A stretch of 64,000 nt of DNA from Foetidibacter luteolus (GTDB lineage Bacteria > Bacteroidota > Bacteroidia > Chitinophagales > Chitinophagaceae), in contig NZ_VVIP01000043.1 of assembly GCF_009650435.1 (NCBI RefSeq), positions 1 to 64,000 of the forward strand, given 5' to 3'. Under the pieces are notes generated by a model, which saw only the letters and a list, made by a program, of their open reading frames with translations, was not told where the DNA came from and ran no database searches. Numbering within the stretch: position 1 is the stretch's first letter; every line of letters begins with the position of its first letter. Position numbers and translations under genes: made by a program. Below are positions 1 through 7,774 of this stretch, piece after piece.

Positions 1-671
1 ATTTAAAATACCTGATGGTATTGCATACGGTATATAACCAGCAATATCAAATGCACAGCACCCGCAGTTGCCGTGCAGAGGATCGTATTGTAAATATTCA
101 CCAGCCGCATGTACGCCCCATAGTCCGGGGCAAGGATGGTAAAAAAGTAGAGTTTGGCAGCAAACTGCAGGTATCGCTAAGCGGTGGGTTTGCGTTATTA
201 GACAAGTTAAGCTGGGATAATTTTAATGAAGGCGGCAGCCTGAAGGAATCGGTAACGCTGTACAAAAAACGACTTGGATATTATCCCGCCGAAGTATTGG
301 CAGACAAGATTTACTGTACAAGGGAAAACAGAAAAGTGCTGAAGGAATGGGGCATCGCATTAAGGGCTAAGCCACTGGGCCGTCCGGCTAAAGAGGCACT
401 GCACATTCAGGTAAGTCCAGGGGAGCGCAATCCAATAGAAGGCAAGTTTGGGCAGGCAAAGGCTGGTTATAATATGGAGTGCATCAAAGCCAAATTACAA
501 AACACCAGCGAGTCGTGGATTGCTTCCATTATTTTGGTGCTCAACCTTGTTAATTTAATGAGGCTGGGCCTCTATTGCCTAAATTTAATCAGTAATGCAG
601 CCAGGCGCTTCGCCAGTCATCTTCAAGAGGCTTGCTCCCGGAAATTTTGGCAGCCCCATTTTCAAGGATAG
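1..671 (+). CDS. IS5-type DDE transposase, C-terminal part
   Basis: The reading frame is open to the left edge, so the gene begins outside the window; the ATG at 15 is internal. The visible part carries the second Asp in a LADKIY context (near 300) and the catalytic Glu in ERNPIEGKFGQAK (near 430), followed by a hydrophobic helix SIILVLNLVNLM. This is the C-terminal half of an IS5/IS1182-like DDE transposase, which cuts and joins the ends of its own element. The C-terminal end after that helix is long and basic. The right end of the element should lie between 672 and about 780, but without the left end I cannot identify the inverted repeats. Whether the element is intact is unknown. Confidence 0.8.
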   Translation, partial: LKYLMVLHTVYNQQYQMHSTRSCRAEDRIVNIHQPHVRPIVRGKDGKKVEFGSKLQVSLSGGFALLDKLSWDNFNEGGSLKESVTLYKKRLGYYPAEVLADKIYCTRENRKVLKEWGIALRAKPLGRPAKEALHIQVSPGERNPIEGKFGQAKAGYNMECIKAKLQNTSESWIASIILVLNLVNLMRLGLYCLNLISNAARRFASHLQEACSRKFWQPHFQG

Positions 672-788
672 TTATTGAGCAAGCCCTATGTAAAAACGGC
701 TGATTAAGTTTTTGGGTAGTGAATTGCAACTTAAACTATTAATTTACTCTCCTATTGATCCATCTCGTTTGATAACATAATAAATGCA

Positions 789-808
789 GGTGCGGCATAA
801 GCCGCACC
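789..808 (-). terminator. hairpin 3' of the repeat-domain protein gene
   Basis: GGTGCGGC-ATAA-GCCGCACC is a perfect 8-bp stem lying 26 bp past the stop of the minus-strand gene ending at 835. On that strand it is followed by a weak T-rich stretch, so it is a plausible intrinsic terminator. Confidence 0.5.
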
Positions 809-834
809 CACTTCTATGTAAAGGGTTGAAATGT

Positions 835-1773
835 TTAGTCTGTTCCGGCAATCCTGAGTGTTCTATTGGCATTTACGGTAAGCTTCCGGCACTGCATGTT
901 CAGGAACTTACAAACGCCGTTTACATCTACCGTAAGGTCGTGGCTAAGGTAAACAGCCGTATTAATGTCCGGCACTTTACCGTTGCTCCAGGTGCTGGCA
1001 TCGCTCCATAAACCGTTCTTTACATTGGTAACTACGCCTTTGTCTGTAAGCTTAAAGTTGGCGTAGCCGGTGGTAAGGCTCCAGTTGCCTTTGGCATCCT
1101 GTACCCGGAAGTAAAGCCCCTGCAGGCTATCGGCCTGTATGCAGGTAAAGGGTATGGTTAGGTTGTTGGGATCATTTTCAACGATGGACGCTACGCTGAG
1201 TTTGGTGGCCATGCCCACGCCGGGATCGCTGCCGATAAAATATTCCACGCTTTGCAGGTAGTTGGAGTCGGGGCTTTTAATTACCTCCACATTACGGCGC
1301 ATGGTGTGCCCCCAATTGCCCTGGTTGTCTTTAAAACGGGTGTAAAGCTTATGATAGCCGGGTTGCAACCCTGTAACCTGTGCAGTAAAGCTTTGCATAA
1401 TAACAGAATCCTGTGGGGATATGGTTATTTTGGCAGCAGCACCCATACCGGGATCTGTGTCAAAAAAATACTCTCCTGCAACAATGGTTTTTTTTGCCTG
1501 GTTGGGTATTATTTCAAAATTGCGGCGTGCGGTTATGCTCCATTTGCCATCGCTGTTTTTGGTACGTATGTACAATTTATGCATACCTATTGACAGGCCG
1601 GTTGTTTTAACCGTAAAGGGAAAATTGCCATCTGCCGAAGGGGTTACATTTACCCGGGTGTTTTGGCCAACGCCTAAATCCGTATCAACAAAATACTCCA
1701 GTTGGGTAATGTTTTGCGCCCGGGCCGCCCCCTGCATCAACAACAGCAGTAGTATGCCGGTTAGTAATTTCAT
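835..1773 (-). CDS. secreted protein with three WxxDxDPGxG-like repeats
   Basis: 312 residues with a signal peptide ending near AARA-Q (residue 19-20). Three tandem domains of about 65 residues follow, each opening with a motif of the form EYFxDTDxGxG and ending GxWSxTxRRxFEV-like (roughly 25-90, 97-165 and 172-245). After these comes a segment with NGLWSDASTWSNGKVPD, the usual opening of a G8-like beta-rich domain. The protein then stops soon after LRIAGTD, with no type IX secretion C-terminal domain. I know similar repeat domains only from uncharacterised secreted Bacteroidota proteins, so no function is assigned. It starts 7 bp after the upstream gene and is probably co-transcribed with it. 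The abrupt end inside the last domain suggests C-terminal truncation, possibly linked to the nearby IS element. Confidence 0.75.
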   Translation of the reverse strand: MKLLTGILLLLLMQGAARAQNITQLEYFVDTDLGVGQNTRVNVTPSADGNFPFTVKTTGLSIGMHKLYIRTKNSDGKWSITARRNFEIIPNQAKKTIVAGEYFFDTDPGMGAAAKITISPQDSVIMQSFTAQVTGLQPGYHKLYTRFKDNQGNWGHTMRRNVEVIKSPDSNYLQSVEYFIGSDPGVGMATKLSVASIVENDPNNLTIPFTCIQADSLQGLYFRVQDAKGNWSLTTGYANFKLTDKGVVTNVKNGLWSDASTWSNGKVPDINTAVYLSHDLTVDVNGVCKFLNMQCRKLTVNANRTLRIAGTD

Positions 1774-1780
1774 AACAGCG

Positions 1781-2869
1781 TTATTTAATGGTTCTTGCCT
1801 GTATGGTTACGGGTAGGCCGGATGATGTGGCCACGGCTGAAGTGCTGATGCCGTAAATAACCGGTATTGGCGCCAGGCCGGATAATGTGTAGCGGCTGGT
1901 AACGGCCAAGCCACCGTAAGCCCCCCTGTCGGTACCATCACTGCCGTTATTGCTGGCGGGCGATGCGGCTTTAAGCTGGTATTTGCCGTCTGTGGTGCCT
2001 GCATCAACAAATACGGTGGTCATGTTAGGTACAGCCAGGTTATTGTTGGCCGTGCCGAATTGGGTTGCCGAGGTACCAACGTTATAGGCCACATTAAGAT
2101 TTGTATTGTTGTTGATGTTAACCGTAGCATTGGTGCTTTTTAAAATGTTATTCTGGAAAGAGCTGGTGAGCATTTGTATGTTCAGCTTATTGGCAGGGCC
2201 ATCGAACACGTTGTTATTGCATTGAAGTATGGAGCCGGCCCATAAAAGTGTTTTTTGCAAAATGTTGTTGTTAAAGTACACATCGTCAGGATAAACAAAC
2301 TGCGTATTGCTGTTGGTACGTATGGCTGTTTCATCGCCGGCCAGCGGAAAGAAATTCTGGATAATGGCGATATCGCTGATGCTGTAGTTATCGCCCAGCG
2401 TAATGGAGCGTTCAATCCGGCACCTTTTGATAAGAATGTTGCTGGCCTGTATATAAATTCTGTTGCCGGTGTTGGAATTGTACACCACATTAAACCCAAT
2501 TAATTGAGAGCCGCCTGATGTGCTGGTAAAAACAACTGTGGCCAGTTTGGCATCAAGCACATTGTTGGATGTGTTGGGGTTTTCCGTTAAAAAGTAGCCG
2601 GGGCCTATCAATATCAGCTTCTTGGTAATATTTGCGGCGGCATAAACAATGGAAGAACCTTCTACATGCAACGTATCCCCCGCACTAACAGAAGCCCAGC
2701 CTATGGCCTGGTTTATCTGCTGAAACACCGGGTAAGACGCGGTACCGCCCAGGTTTTCGCCAAACAGCGATGTGCCATTATAATTTGATGTGTTGTTAAC
2801 GCGCCATACAGTAGCGTTGGCGGTTACAAGCATACACAGCAAAGCAATACAAACGCAAAATTGTTTCAT
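1781..2869 (-). CDS. secreted parallel beta-helix-like protein
   Basis: 362 residues with a clear signal peptide (hydrophobic core then NANA-T near residue 20). The body is rich in N, T, S and V and has short strand-turn repeats with many Asn-Asn pairs (for example NINNNTNLNVAYN), typical of a right-handed beta helix. No catalytic motif is visible. The N-terminal portion resembles the start of surface proteins that list choice-of-anchor or pectate-lyase-like folds. It is the first gene of a two-gene minus-strand unit with the repeat-domain protein, 7 bp apart. An extracellular structural or glycan-binding role is possible but is only inference from the fold impression. Confidence 0.7.
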   Translation of the reverse strand: MKQFCVCIALLCMLVTANATVWRVNNTSNYNGTSLFGENLGGTASYPVFQQINQAIGWASVSAGDTLHVEGSSIVYAAANITKKLILIGPGYFLTENPNTSNNVLDAKLATVVFTSTSGGSQLIGFNVVYNSNTGNRIYIQASNILIKRCRIERSITLGDNYSISDIAIIQNFFPLAGDETAIRTNSNTQFVYPDDVYFNNNILQKTLLWAGSILQCNNNVFDGPANKLNIQMLTSSFQNNILKSTNATVNINNNTNLNVAYNVGTSATQFGTANNNLAVPNMTTVFVDAGTTDGKYQLKAASPASNNGSDGTDRGAYGGLAVTSRYTLSGLAPIPVIYGISTSAVATSSGLPVTIQARTIK

Positions 2870-3097
2870 ACTAAATGCTTTAATTGTTTGGATATAAGTA
2901 ATAGTTAGTTATTACGGCTATTGGGTTAGCATGATGTAAGCAGGTTTTGAATAGAATAGTGAATGCTGGTTTAAACTTACAACAACACCTTCGGGTTGTA
3001 AGCCGTTATTTATTCTTTCCAGCATCCTGTTGATTATTTGCTTGGTATTGCCGGTTATTTGCTTTGCCGGTTATGCAGGTTGGTGAGGAAGAATTAA

Positions 3098-3124
3098 ATA
3101 GCCCCGGATTTCAACCGGGGCTAT
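3098..3124 (-). terminator. hairpin 3' of the TonB receptor gene
   Basis: ATAGCCCCGG-ATTTCAA-CCGGGGCTAT is a perfect 10-bp stem about 200 bp past the receptor stop. Similar GCCCCGG hairpins occur at 17511 and 31917, so this is a recurrent terminator-like motif in the genome. Confidence 0.45.
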
Positions 3125-3184
3125 TACATGATTTTTACCGTCTACGGTACTACAATTGAGCAAAAAAATCCCAGGGCTGCCTAA

Positions 3185-3261
3185 CCGGGTCTGAAAAGAT
3201 GCCATAAAAAACCGAACGATGAAGTGCTTGCGACGCAACCAAAGCCGCCATAAAAACCCGT
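3185..3261 (-). repeat. interspersed repeat family C, copy 1
   Basis: This copy contains the core TGCTTGCGACGCAA with flanking GTCTGAAAAG and CCATAAAAACC, shared with copies near 12351, 26707, 36930, 43643, 54149 and 62278. It sits in the 451-bp gap 2870-3320. The rest of that gap has a hairpin at 3098-3124 and nothing else I recognise. Confidence 0.6.
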
Positions 3262-3320
3262 CGCTGGTACCATAAGTAAAACAAGTAGAATAGCGTGGCG
3301 TCAAATAGCTGTAACCCGTT

Positions 3321-5495
3321 TTATAACTTAACACCGATAGTTACATTTACCGTTCTGCCGTCTGACGACCATACGCCGGCGCCGGGATAAAAGGATGGAC
3401 GTTTGGTAAAATATTGCTTATTGGTAAGGTTATTAATATTAAAGCGTATAGTTACCTGTTCCGAAAACCGGTAGGAGGTATTCAGGTCAAGCAGGCCATA
3501 AGATGGCACCAGGCCTACCGTACCGTTGAAGGTTGGCGTTACGGTATTCAGTGCATCCGCATAGCTGCTGGAAGTATAACTGTAAAGCAGTGATACACTG
3601 GCCCTGTACAGCTTAAAAGAGGCGCCATTGCGTGTAATAAGAGATGGTACGCTTTCTACCTTATTGCCACTTACATCCACATTCTTGTCACCGCTGCGTA
3701 CGCTGGCATTCCTGTAACGGGCATTCATATACGCTGTGGAAGTAAACAGGTTTAAATAAGCATTCTTACCGGTGCGTATGCTGTACTCCGTAAACCATTC
3801 CAAACCGTTGGTGTAAGAGTCGCCGATATTGGTACGGAAAATATAGGAATTGCCGTTTTCTTCCTGGTTGATGGTACCCAGGCGGTTGCGGTACACCAGG
3901 CGGAATACGCTAATATCCCATTTAAGGTAACCCGCACTGCCACGGTAACCGGCCTCAATGGTATAGCCTTTGGCATCTCTCAGGTTCTTATCTGCCCGCT
4001 CATTAACAGAGCCGGGAATAATGTCTTTAAAGATTACCGGGCGATACGCCTGCGAAATGCCTGCATACGCGTTGCTGTTTTTGTTGAAGCTGTACTGCGT
4101 ATTGAAGCCCAGCAACACAAAGTTGTGCTTAATGCTGTTGGGCAGGTTACCGGGATTGTAATAGGTAATGGTGCCCGTCATGTCAGACTTGCCGTTTTCC
4201 CAACGCAGGCCGGGGTTAACAGACCAGCGCTCTGTTACTTTAAAACTGTTTTCAATAAAAGCGGCAATGTTATTGGTTTTAAAGTGCAGGTCGCGGCCCC
4301 AGGTAGGGTCAACCAGCGTTAAATCAAAGTCGCTGCCGGTAGTGCCTTTGCCTAACTGGCGGCGGTGCAAATCGTTATTAATAACCTGCAGGCCGGCGCT
4401 AACAGTGCTTTGCATTCCGGCAAGCCGGTAATGGTGCAGCAGCCGCAGTTCAGATGTATAGCTGTTGAAGTTATCAATATCTACCTGGCGGTTATTGTAT
4501 TCTTTGGTGGCGGTGTTAATGCTGTCTGCTATGTTGGCCGTTTTATCGTATTGAACGCTGTTACGGTCACCCAATACGGCGGAAAGAGTCCATGATAGTT
4601 GGGTGTGCTCGTTAATGTTCCAGTCCGCCGTTAACGACGGCACCCATATAGAAGGATTGAAATAGTTTCTTGCCCTTGTTGACTGCCGGGGGTTAGCCAG
4701 GAACATACTGTCTGACAGCGGGCCAGGTATCTGGTAAATGTAGCTGGAGCGTGCCAGCTCTGCCTTTAGCGTTGCATTTTTAGCCAGGCGGTATATTAGC
4801 AACAACGATTGTGCACTGTATTTTGACTGGCTGTTTTTCCTGTACCCGTCTGACTCGCGGCGGCTGTAATACGCATAGTAATCCAGCTTGCCTACCCGGC
4901 CGCTGATGGCGTTATACGTACTTAACAACCCGTAAGAACCTGCGGAGTTAATGGTTTCAAAACCAATGGCACGGGTGGTATCGGGCTGTTTTATGGCGTA
5001 ATTAAGCATACCGCCAAACTGGGCGCCATATTGCAGGGAGCCTGTGCCGCGTACCAACTCAATATGGTCAACGGCCTCCATGGGCATACTGTAGTGGCTG
5101 GCGGGATAGCCGTACATATCAGAGTTGGTGATAATGCCGTTTTTACGAATATTGAATTCCCAGCCCCGGTGAGGGTCAAGCCCACGTACAGAAATGTTTA
5201 TTTGGTTTCCGGCACCATCCATATCGTACACAAAAACGCCGGGCACTTTTGCAAATATCTGGCGGGGCGTTTTTTCAGCTATATTGGCATCCATGCCTTG
5301 CACGTACAGCACTTCATTTTTTTTACCCAGGTTTAGCCTGGTGCCGGCCACATCATTCAGCCTTGTTACATTAGATAGCTGCGACCGCACTGTAACATCG
5401 TCAAGAATGTTTTCTTTTACACTGTCTTTTTGTTGCTGGCTTTGTGCTGCAGAATAAACAATTATCCAAATACACACTAAACAAATTCTTTTCAT
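3321..5495 (-). CDS. TonB-dependent outer-membrane receptor, FecA-like
   Basis: 724 residues with an N-terminal signal peptide (cleavage near residue 19). The plug domain spans about 50-170 and includes NISVRGLDPHRG and the VELVRGTGSLQYGAQFGGMLNY-type segment typical of ferric-dicitrate-class receptors. The rest is a strand-rich 22-strand-type barrel ending in a hydrophobic terminal strand (VNVTIGVKL). There is no N-terminal carboxypeptidase-like domain and no SusD partner, so it is not a polysaccharide system. These receptors import iron chelates or other scarce ligands using TonB energy; the substrate cannot be read from the sequence. The gene is the last of a minus-strand series with two haloperoxidase-like lipoproteins. 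Its long 663-bp leader contains three terminator-ending units, implying conditional read-through or independent transcription. Confidence 0.85.
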   Translation of the reverse strand: MKRICLVCIWIIVYSAAQSQQQKDSVKENILDDVTVRSQLSNVTRLNDVAGTRLNLGKKNEVLYVQGMDANIAEKTPRQIFAKVPGVFVYDMDGAGNQINISVRGLDPHRGWEFNIRKNGIITNSDMYGYPASHYSMPMEAVDHIELVRGTGSLQYGAQFGGMLNYAIKQPDTTRAIGFETINSAGSYGLLSTYNAISGRVGKLDYYAYYSRRESDGYRKNSQSKYSAQSLLLIYRLAKNATLKAELARSSYIYQIPGPLSDSMFLANPRQSTRARNYFNPSIWVPSLTADWNINEHTQLSWTLSAVLGDRNSVQYDKTANIADSINTATKEYNNRQVDIDNFNSYTSELRLLHHYRLAGMQSTVSAGLQVINNDLHRRQLGKGTTGSDFDLTLVDPTWGRDLHFKTNNIAAFIENSFKVTERWSVNPGLRWENGKSDMTGTITYYNPGNLPNSIKHNFVLLGFNTQYSFNKNSNAYAGISQAYRPVIFKDIIPGSVNERADKNLRDAKGYTIEAGYRGSAGYLKWDISVFRLVYRNRLGTINQEENGNSYIFRTNIGDSYTNGLEWFTEYSIRTGKNAYLNLFTSTAYMNARYRNASVRSGDKNVDVSGNKVESVPSLITRNGASFKLYRASVSLLYSYTSSSYADALNTVTPTFNGTVGLVPSYGLLDLNTSYRFSEQVTIRFNINNLTNKQYFTKRPSFYPGAGVWSSDGRTVNVTIGVKL

Positions 5496-5557
5496 TGGTT
5501 ATGCTTTAAAACAGGCACAGGTTACACCTGTGCGGTATGCCTTACGGCAAACAAATA

Positions 5558-5636
5558 TTATGGGCCCGGCAGGAGGAACTACTATGAGGCGTCCCTTGCG
5601 TCGCACTCTTGTGCTACATCTCATTACGCAGCAAAA
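5558..5636 (-). repeat. interspersed repeat family A, copy 1
   Basis: On the minus strand this runs from TTGCTGCGTAATGAGATG through the shared core GAGTGCGACGCAAGGGACG to TGCCGGGCCCATAATA. It ends about 60 bp before the TonB receptor start. Copies 2-9 are listed separately. Confidence 0.7.
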
Positions 5637-5640
5637 ATTA

Positions 5641-5690
5641 CCGGTATCCCTGCAGCGCCAGGCTGCATAGCCCGACCAGTCTCCCGGAAC
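5641..5690 (-). other. GC-rich stem-loop in the TonB receptor leader
   Basis: TGCAGC-GCCAG-GCTGCA (5651-5667) is a 6-bp stem. It is enclosed by a second possible stem, ACCGGT with ACTGGT, allowing one G-U pair. CTTATTA and TAATGAG could close the whole on the minus strand. It invites comparison with a riboswitch but matches no family I can name. Confidence 0.3.
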
Positions 5691-5713
5691 TTAATAAGCA
5701 AAAGTTTAAAAAA

Positions 5714-5737
5714 GACTCCGTTAAGACTAACGGTGTC
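5714..5737 (-). terminator. terminator hairpin of tandem unit 1
   Basis: On the minus strand GACACCGTTA-GTCT-TAACGGAGTC pairs at 9 of 10 positions and is followed directly by TTTTTT. Confidence 0.7.
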
Positions 5738-5797
5738 GAATGATTATGCTTATAAAACTCAAAAACTAACTATGTTGAATAAATGTTTTAAAATAAA

Positions 5798-5821
5798 GGC
5801 TTCGCCAAGACTAACAAAGCC
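5798..5821 (-). terminator. terminator hairpin of tandem unit 2
   Basis: On the minus strand GGCTTTGTTA-GTCT-TGGCGAAGCC pairs at all 10 positions when three G-U pairs are allowed, and TTTATTTT follows. The G-U pairs form only on the minus-strand RNA, which fixes the likely direction. Confidence 0.7.
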
Positions 5822-6008
5822 TGAATGATTATGCTTATAAAACTCAAAAACTAATCGTATGTAATTAGCCGGATCATTGCCTGCCGCTGTAAAACATCCT
5901 TTACAAAAGGCTCAGCTCCGGAAATAATCCCGCAGTTTTTACAGCATTTAAAGCTGTTACGTTACCCGCTAATCTGTTCCCTCTTTTACCTGCAGTTTCT
6001 TAATAAAA

Positions 6009-6032
6009 GACCCTGTTAAGACTAACAGCGCC
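6009..6032 (-). terminator. terminator hairpin of tandem unit 3
   Basis: On the minus strand GGCGCTGTTA-GTCT-TAACAGGGTC pairs at 9 of 10 positions with one G-U, followed by TTTTATT. Confidence 0.65.
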
Positions 6033-6108
6033 TGAATGATTATGCTTATGTAATTCAAAACTTTTTATGGTTATTCTTCAACAGCGCAACGCCGGGTTAT
6101 TTAAAAAA

Positions 6109-6128
6109 CCCCGCCAGGAATAGCGGTG
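6109..6128 (-). terminator. probable terminator of the haloperoxidase gene
   Basis: A short CCGC/GCGG stem followed on the minus strand by GGTTTTTTAAA, 30-50 bp past the stop of the gene ending at 6159. The stem is short, so this is tentative. Confidence 0.4.
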
Positions 6129-6158
6129 TTGTATTTTTTATAACCCTCAATAAATAGT

Positions 6159-7706
6159 TTATTCAGCGCCGTCCGTTTTTGCCCTGTTAATGGCGTATGC
6201 ACCTACATTATTTCCTGTTTCCAGGCCAACTTCACAATCGCTGCGGTAATGTATGCCGCCATACATCCTGGACAAAGATGCCTCTGACGCCATAGCCTTA
6301 TACTGTTGCGCTTTTTCAGGTATTATATGGCCCAATATGGTAGCGGCAGCCCCACTAAAAGTTGAGTGGCCGGATATGTATGCCGGAAAGTTGGGTATGC
6401 CCGTTAATGTTTTTATTTCGGGGTTCATTTGTGTGGGCCTGGGGTTAAAGTAAAAATACTTGGTGTACCAGCACACAATGGCCGCATCCATCAGAGACAT
6501 ATTTAGCAGGGCCATATTACGGGCCCATCTAACCTCGCTGAAGTTTTTGGTAACAAAATCTTCCGCAGCTATAGCATCCCAATGGCCGGGCGGTGTATAA
6601 GTGCCCACACCATCGGCCCAGTAATGCACTATTCTTAAATTGTCTCTGGTGGGATTTTTTACATAGCTCAGAATTTCCTCTGTTTCTTTCTTCATCAGGT
6701 CGCTTTTGGTTAAGGGCGGTGGCGGCGGCACCAGCGAAATTTTTGTAAGCGAGTCAAACAAAAACGCTTTCACATCTCCGAAAAAGGGCAACATGGGGTT
6801 ACGCCTTGGTGTTTCCAGGCTGTACCAAGGTGTTTCTCCCCTGGCTTCGCAATCTGTTTCCAGTTTCTTCCACTGTTCGGGTGTGCCTACCGCACGGCCG
6901 GCATAATCGCTTCTGCCACGTGCCACAAACTGTTGTGCCACCATTCTGCCAAGTGCTTCACCAGCCACCACATCGCTGCGGGTGGCAGCACCGCTCATAA
7001 TGGCAGCGGTTTCCTGCTCAATGGCTTTTTGCTCAATATTGGCTATCTCCGTAGGAAAGAACAGTTTCATCATTTCTGCCGTAACGCCGGCCAGTACAGC
7101 CGCTTCAGAGGGATAGGAAGGCAGGTCAGACTTAGCAACCTTTGCCACAATAGCGGTATCTGTTTTGTACGGTGCAGGCCGGTTATACAGTTTTTTGTAA
7201 TGCCAGCAGGCTACTAAAGCGTCATACTGGGCCGCGCTTATATAGGCATAAGCCCTGGCCGCGTAGGGCGGATTAGCAAAAGGGAACATGGGATAAGCGA
7301 ATGGGTTGGCGCCGCTGGGTATCGGGTAAGAGCCATCCGGGTTTTGATAGGGTGGCAGGTTATACCTGGCTACCAGCTCCCGCATAATTTCATTCCAGCG
7401 CAGCACTCCGCCGGCACTCCAGTATTTTATCTTGCTTTCATCAGAAGCAGACAGGTTTCTCTGGTAGCCCTTTATTTCATTCAGCTCCGCAACATAGCTT
7501 GGGTTGGCTAAGGGTAATGGAGCTGCAACGGCAAATGTATCCGGCCTTCTCAAAAGCACGGGCTTCCATGTGCCGGCATTAATGTCAATATTAGCAGCTT
7601 CCAGTGGTGGCAGGTCTGCAGTTCTGTCCTTTGTGGTTTTTGAGCAGGAGAGCTGAAGAACCAGCCCGGCTGCAATGATAGTAATGAGGTATATATATTT
7701 TTTCAT
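6159..7706 (-). CDS. vanadium-dependent haloperoxidase / PAP2-like lipoprotein (1)
   Basis: 515 residues. The N-terminus is a lipoprotein signal (LVLQLSC, Cys near 21), so the mature protein is lipid-anchored, probably at the outer membrane. The C-terminal half carries the three signature arms of the vanadium haloperoxidase / PAP2 phosphatase superfamily: K-x6-RP (K416, R423), SGHS with the catalytic-type His (H447), and SRMYGGIH (R480, H486). In this superfamily these residues hold vanadate or the substrate phosphate; whether the enzyme oxidises halides or hydrolyses phosphate cannot be told from the sequence. It is one of two such lipoproteins within 5 kb and sits next to two barrel proteins and a TonB receptor. 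A start about 70 bp downstream of the barrel gene stop suggests co-transcription. Confidence 0.8.
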   Translation of the reverse strand: MKKYIYLITIIAAGLVLQLSCSKTTKDRTADLPPLEAANIDINAGTWKPVLLRRPDTFAVAAPLPLANPSYVAELNEIKGYQRNLSASDESKIKYWSAGGVLRWNEIMRELVARYNLPPYQNPDGSYPIPSGANPFAYPMFPFANPPYAARAYAYISAAQYDALVACWHYKKLYNRPAPYKTDTAIVAKVAKSDLPSYPSEAAVLAGVTAEMMKLFFPTEIANIEQKAIEQETAAIMSGAATRSDVVAGEALGRMVAQQFVARGRSDYAGRAVGTPEQWKKLETDCEARGETPWYSLETPRRNPMLPFFGDVKAFLFDSLTKISLVPPPPPLTKSDLMKKETEEILSYVKNPTRDNLRIVHYWADGVGTYTPPGHWDAIAAEDFVTKNFSEVRWARNMALLNMSLMDAAIVCWYTKYFYFNPRPTQMNPEIKTLTGIPNFPAYISGHSTFSGAAATILGHIIPEKAQQYKAMASEASLSRMYGGIHYRSDCEVGLETGNNVGAYAINRAKTDGAE

Positions 7707-7774
7707 GATGTTTGCTTTGTTGGTGAGAGGGATAGCGGCATAACCGGTATGGCCAGCCTGCCATAAATGTTTTA

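Larger units (their letters stand above)
5707..6062 (-). repeat. three tandem RNA-like units, each ending in a terminator hairpin
   Basis: Read on the minus strand, each unit has a conserved segment of about 30 nt containing AAGCATAATCATTC, then a 10-bp stem closed by the tetraloop GTCT, then a T-run. The units occupy 6062-6003, 5855-5787 and 5770-5707. The first two below the receptor (5822-5854 and 5738-5770) share 32 identical bases. Stem bases differ between units but pairing is kept through compensatory or G-U changes, which argues for function as RNA on this strand. They lie between a haloperoxidase gene and the TonB receptor gene, both on the minus strand. They could be tandem small RNAs, tandem attenuators or a decayed mobile repeat. 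The other parts of the gap hold a family A copy and a GC-rich stem-loop. Confidence 0.65.

Noticed and set aside
3071..3334. 87-codon minus-strand ORF
   Set aside because: It overlaps the TonB receptor end and runs through repeat C and a hairpin; composition is unlike a protein.
5600..5710. Possible SAM-I or cobalamin riboswitch before the TonB receptor gene
   Set aside because: Parts such as GGGAGACTGG look similar, but the B12 box and the four-way junction segments of SAM-I are missing, and the closing stem uses bases of repeat A.
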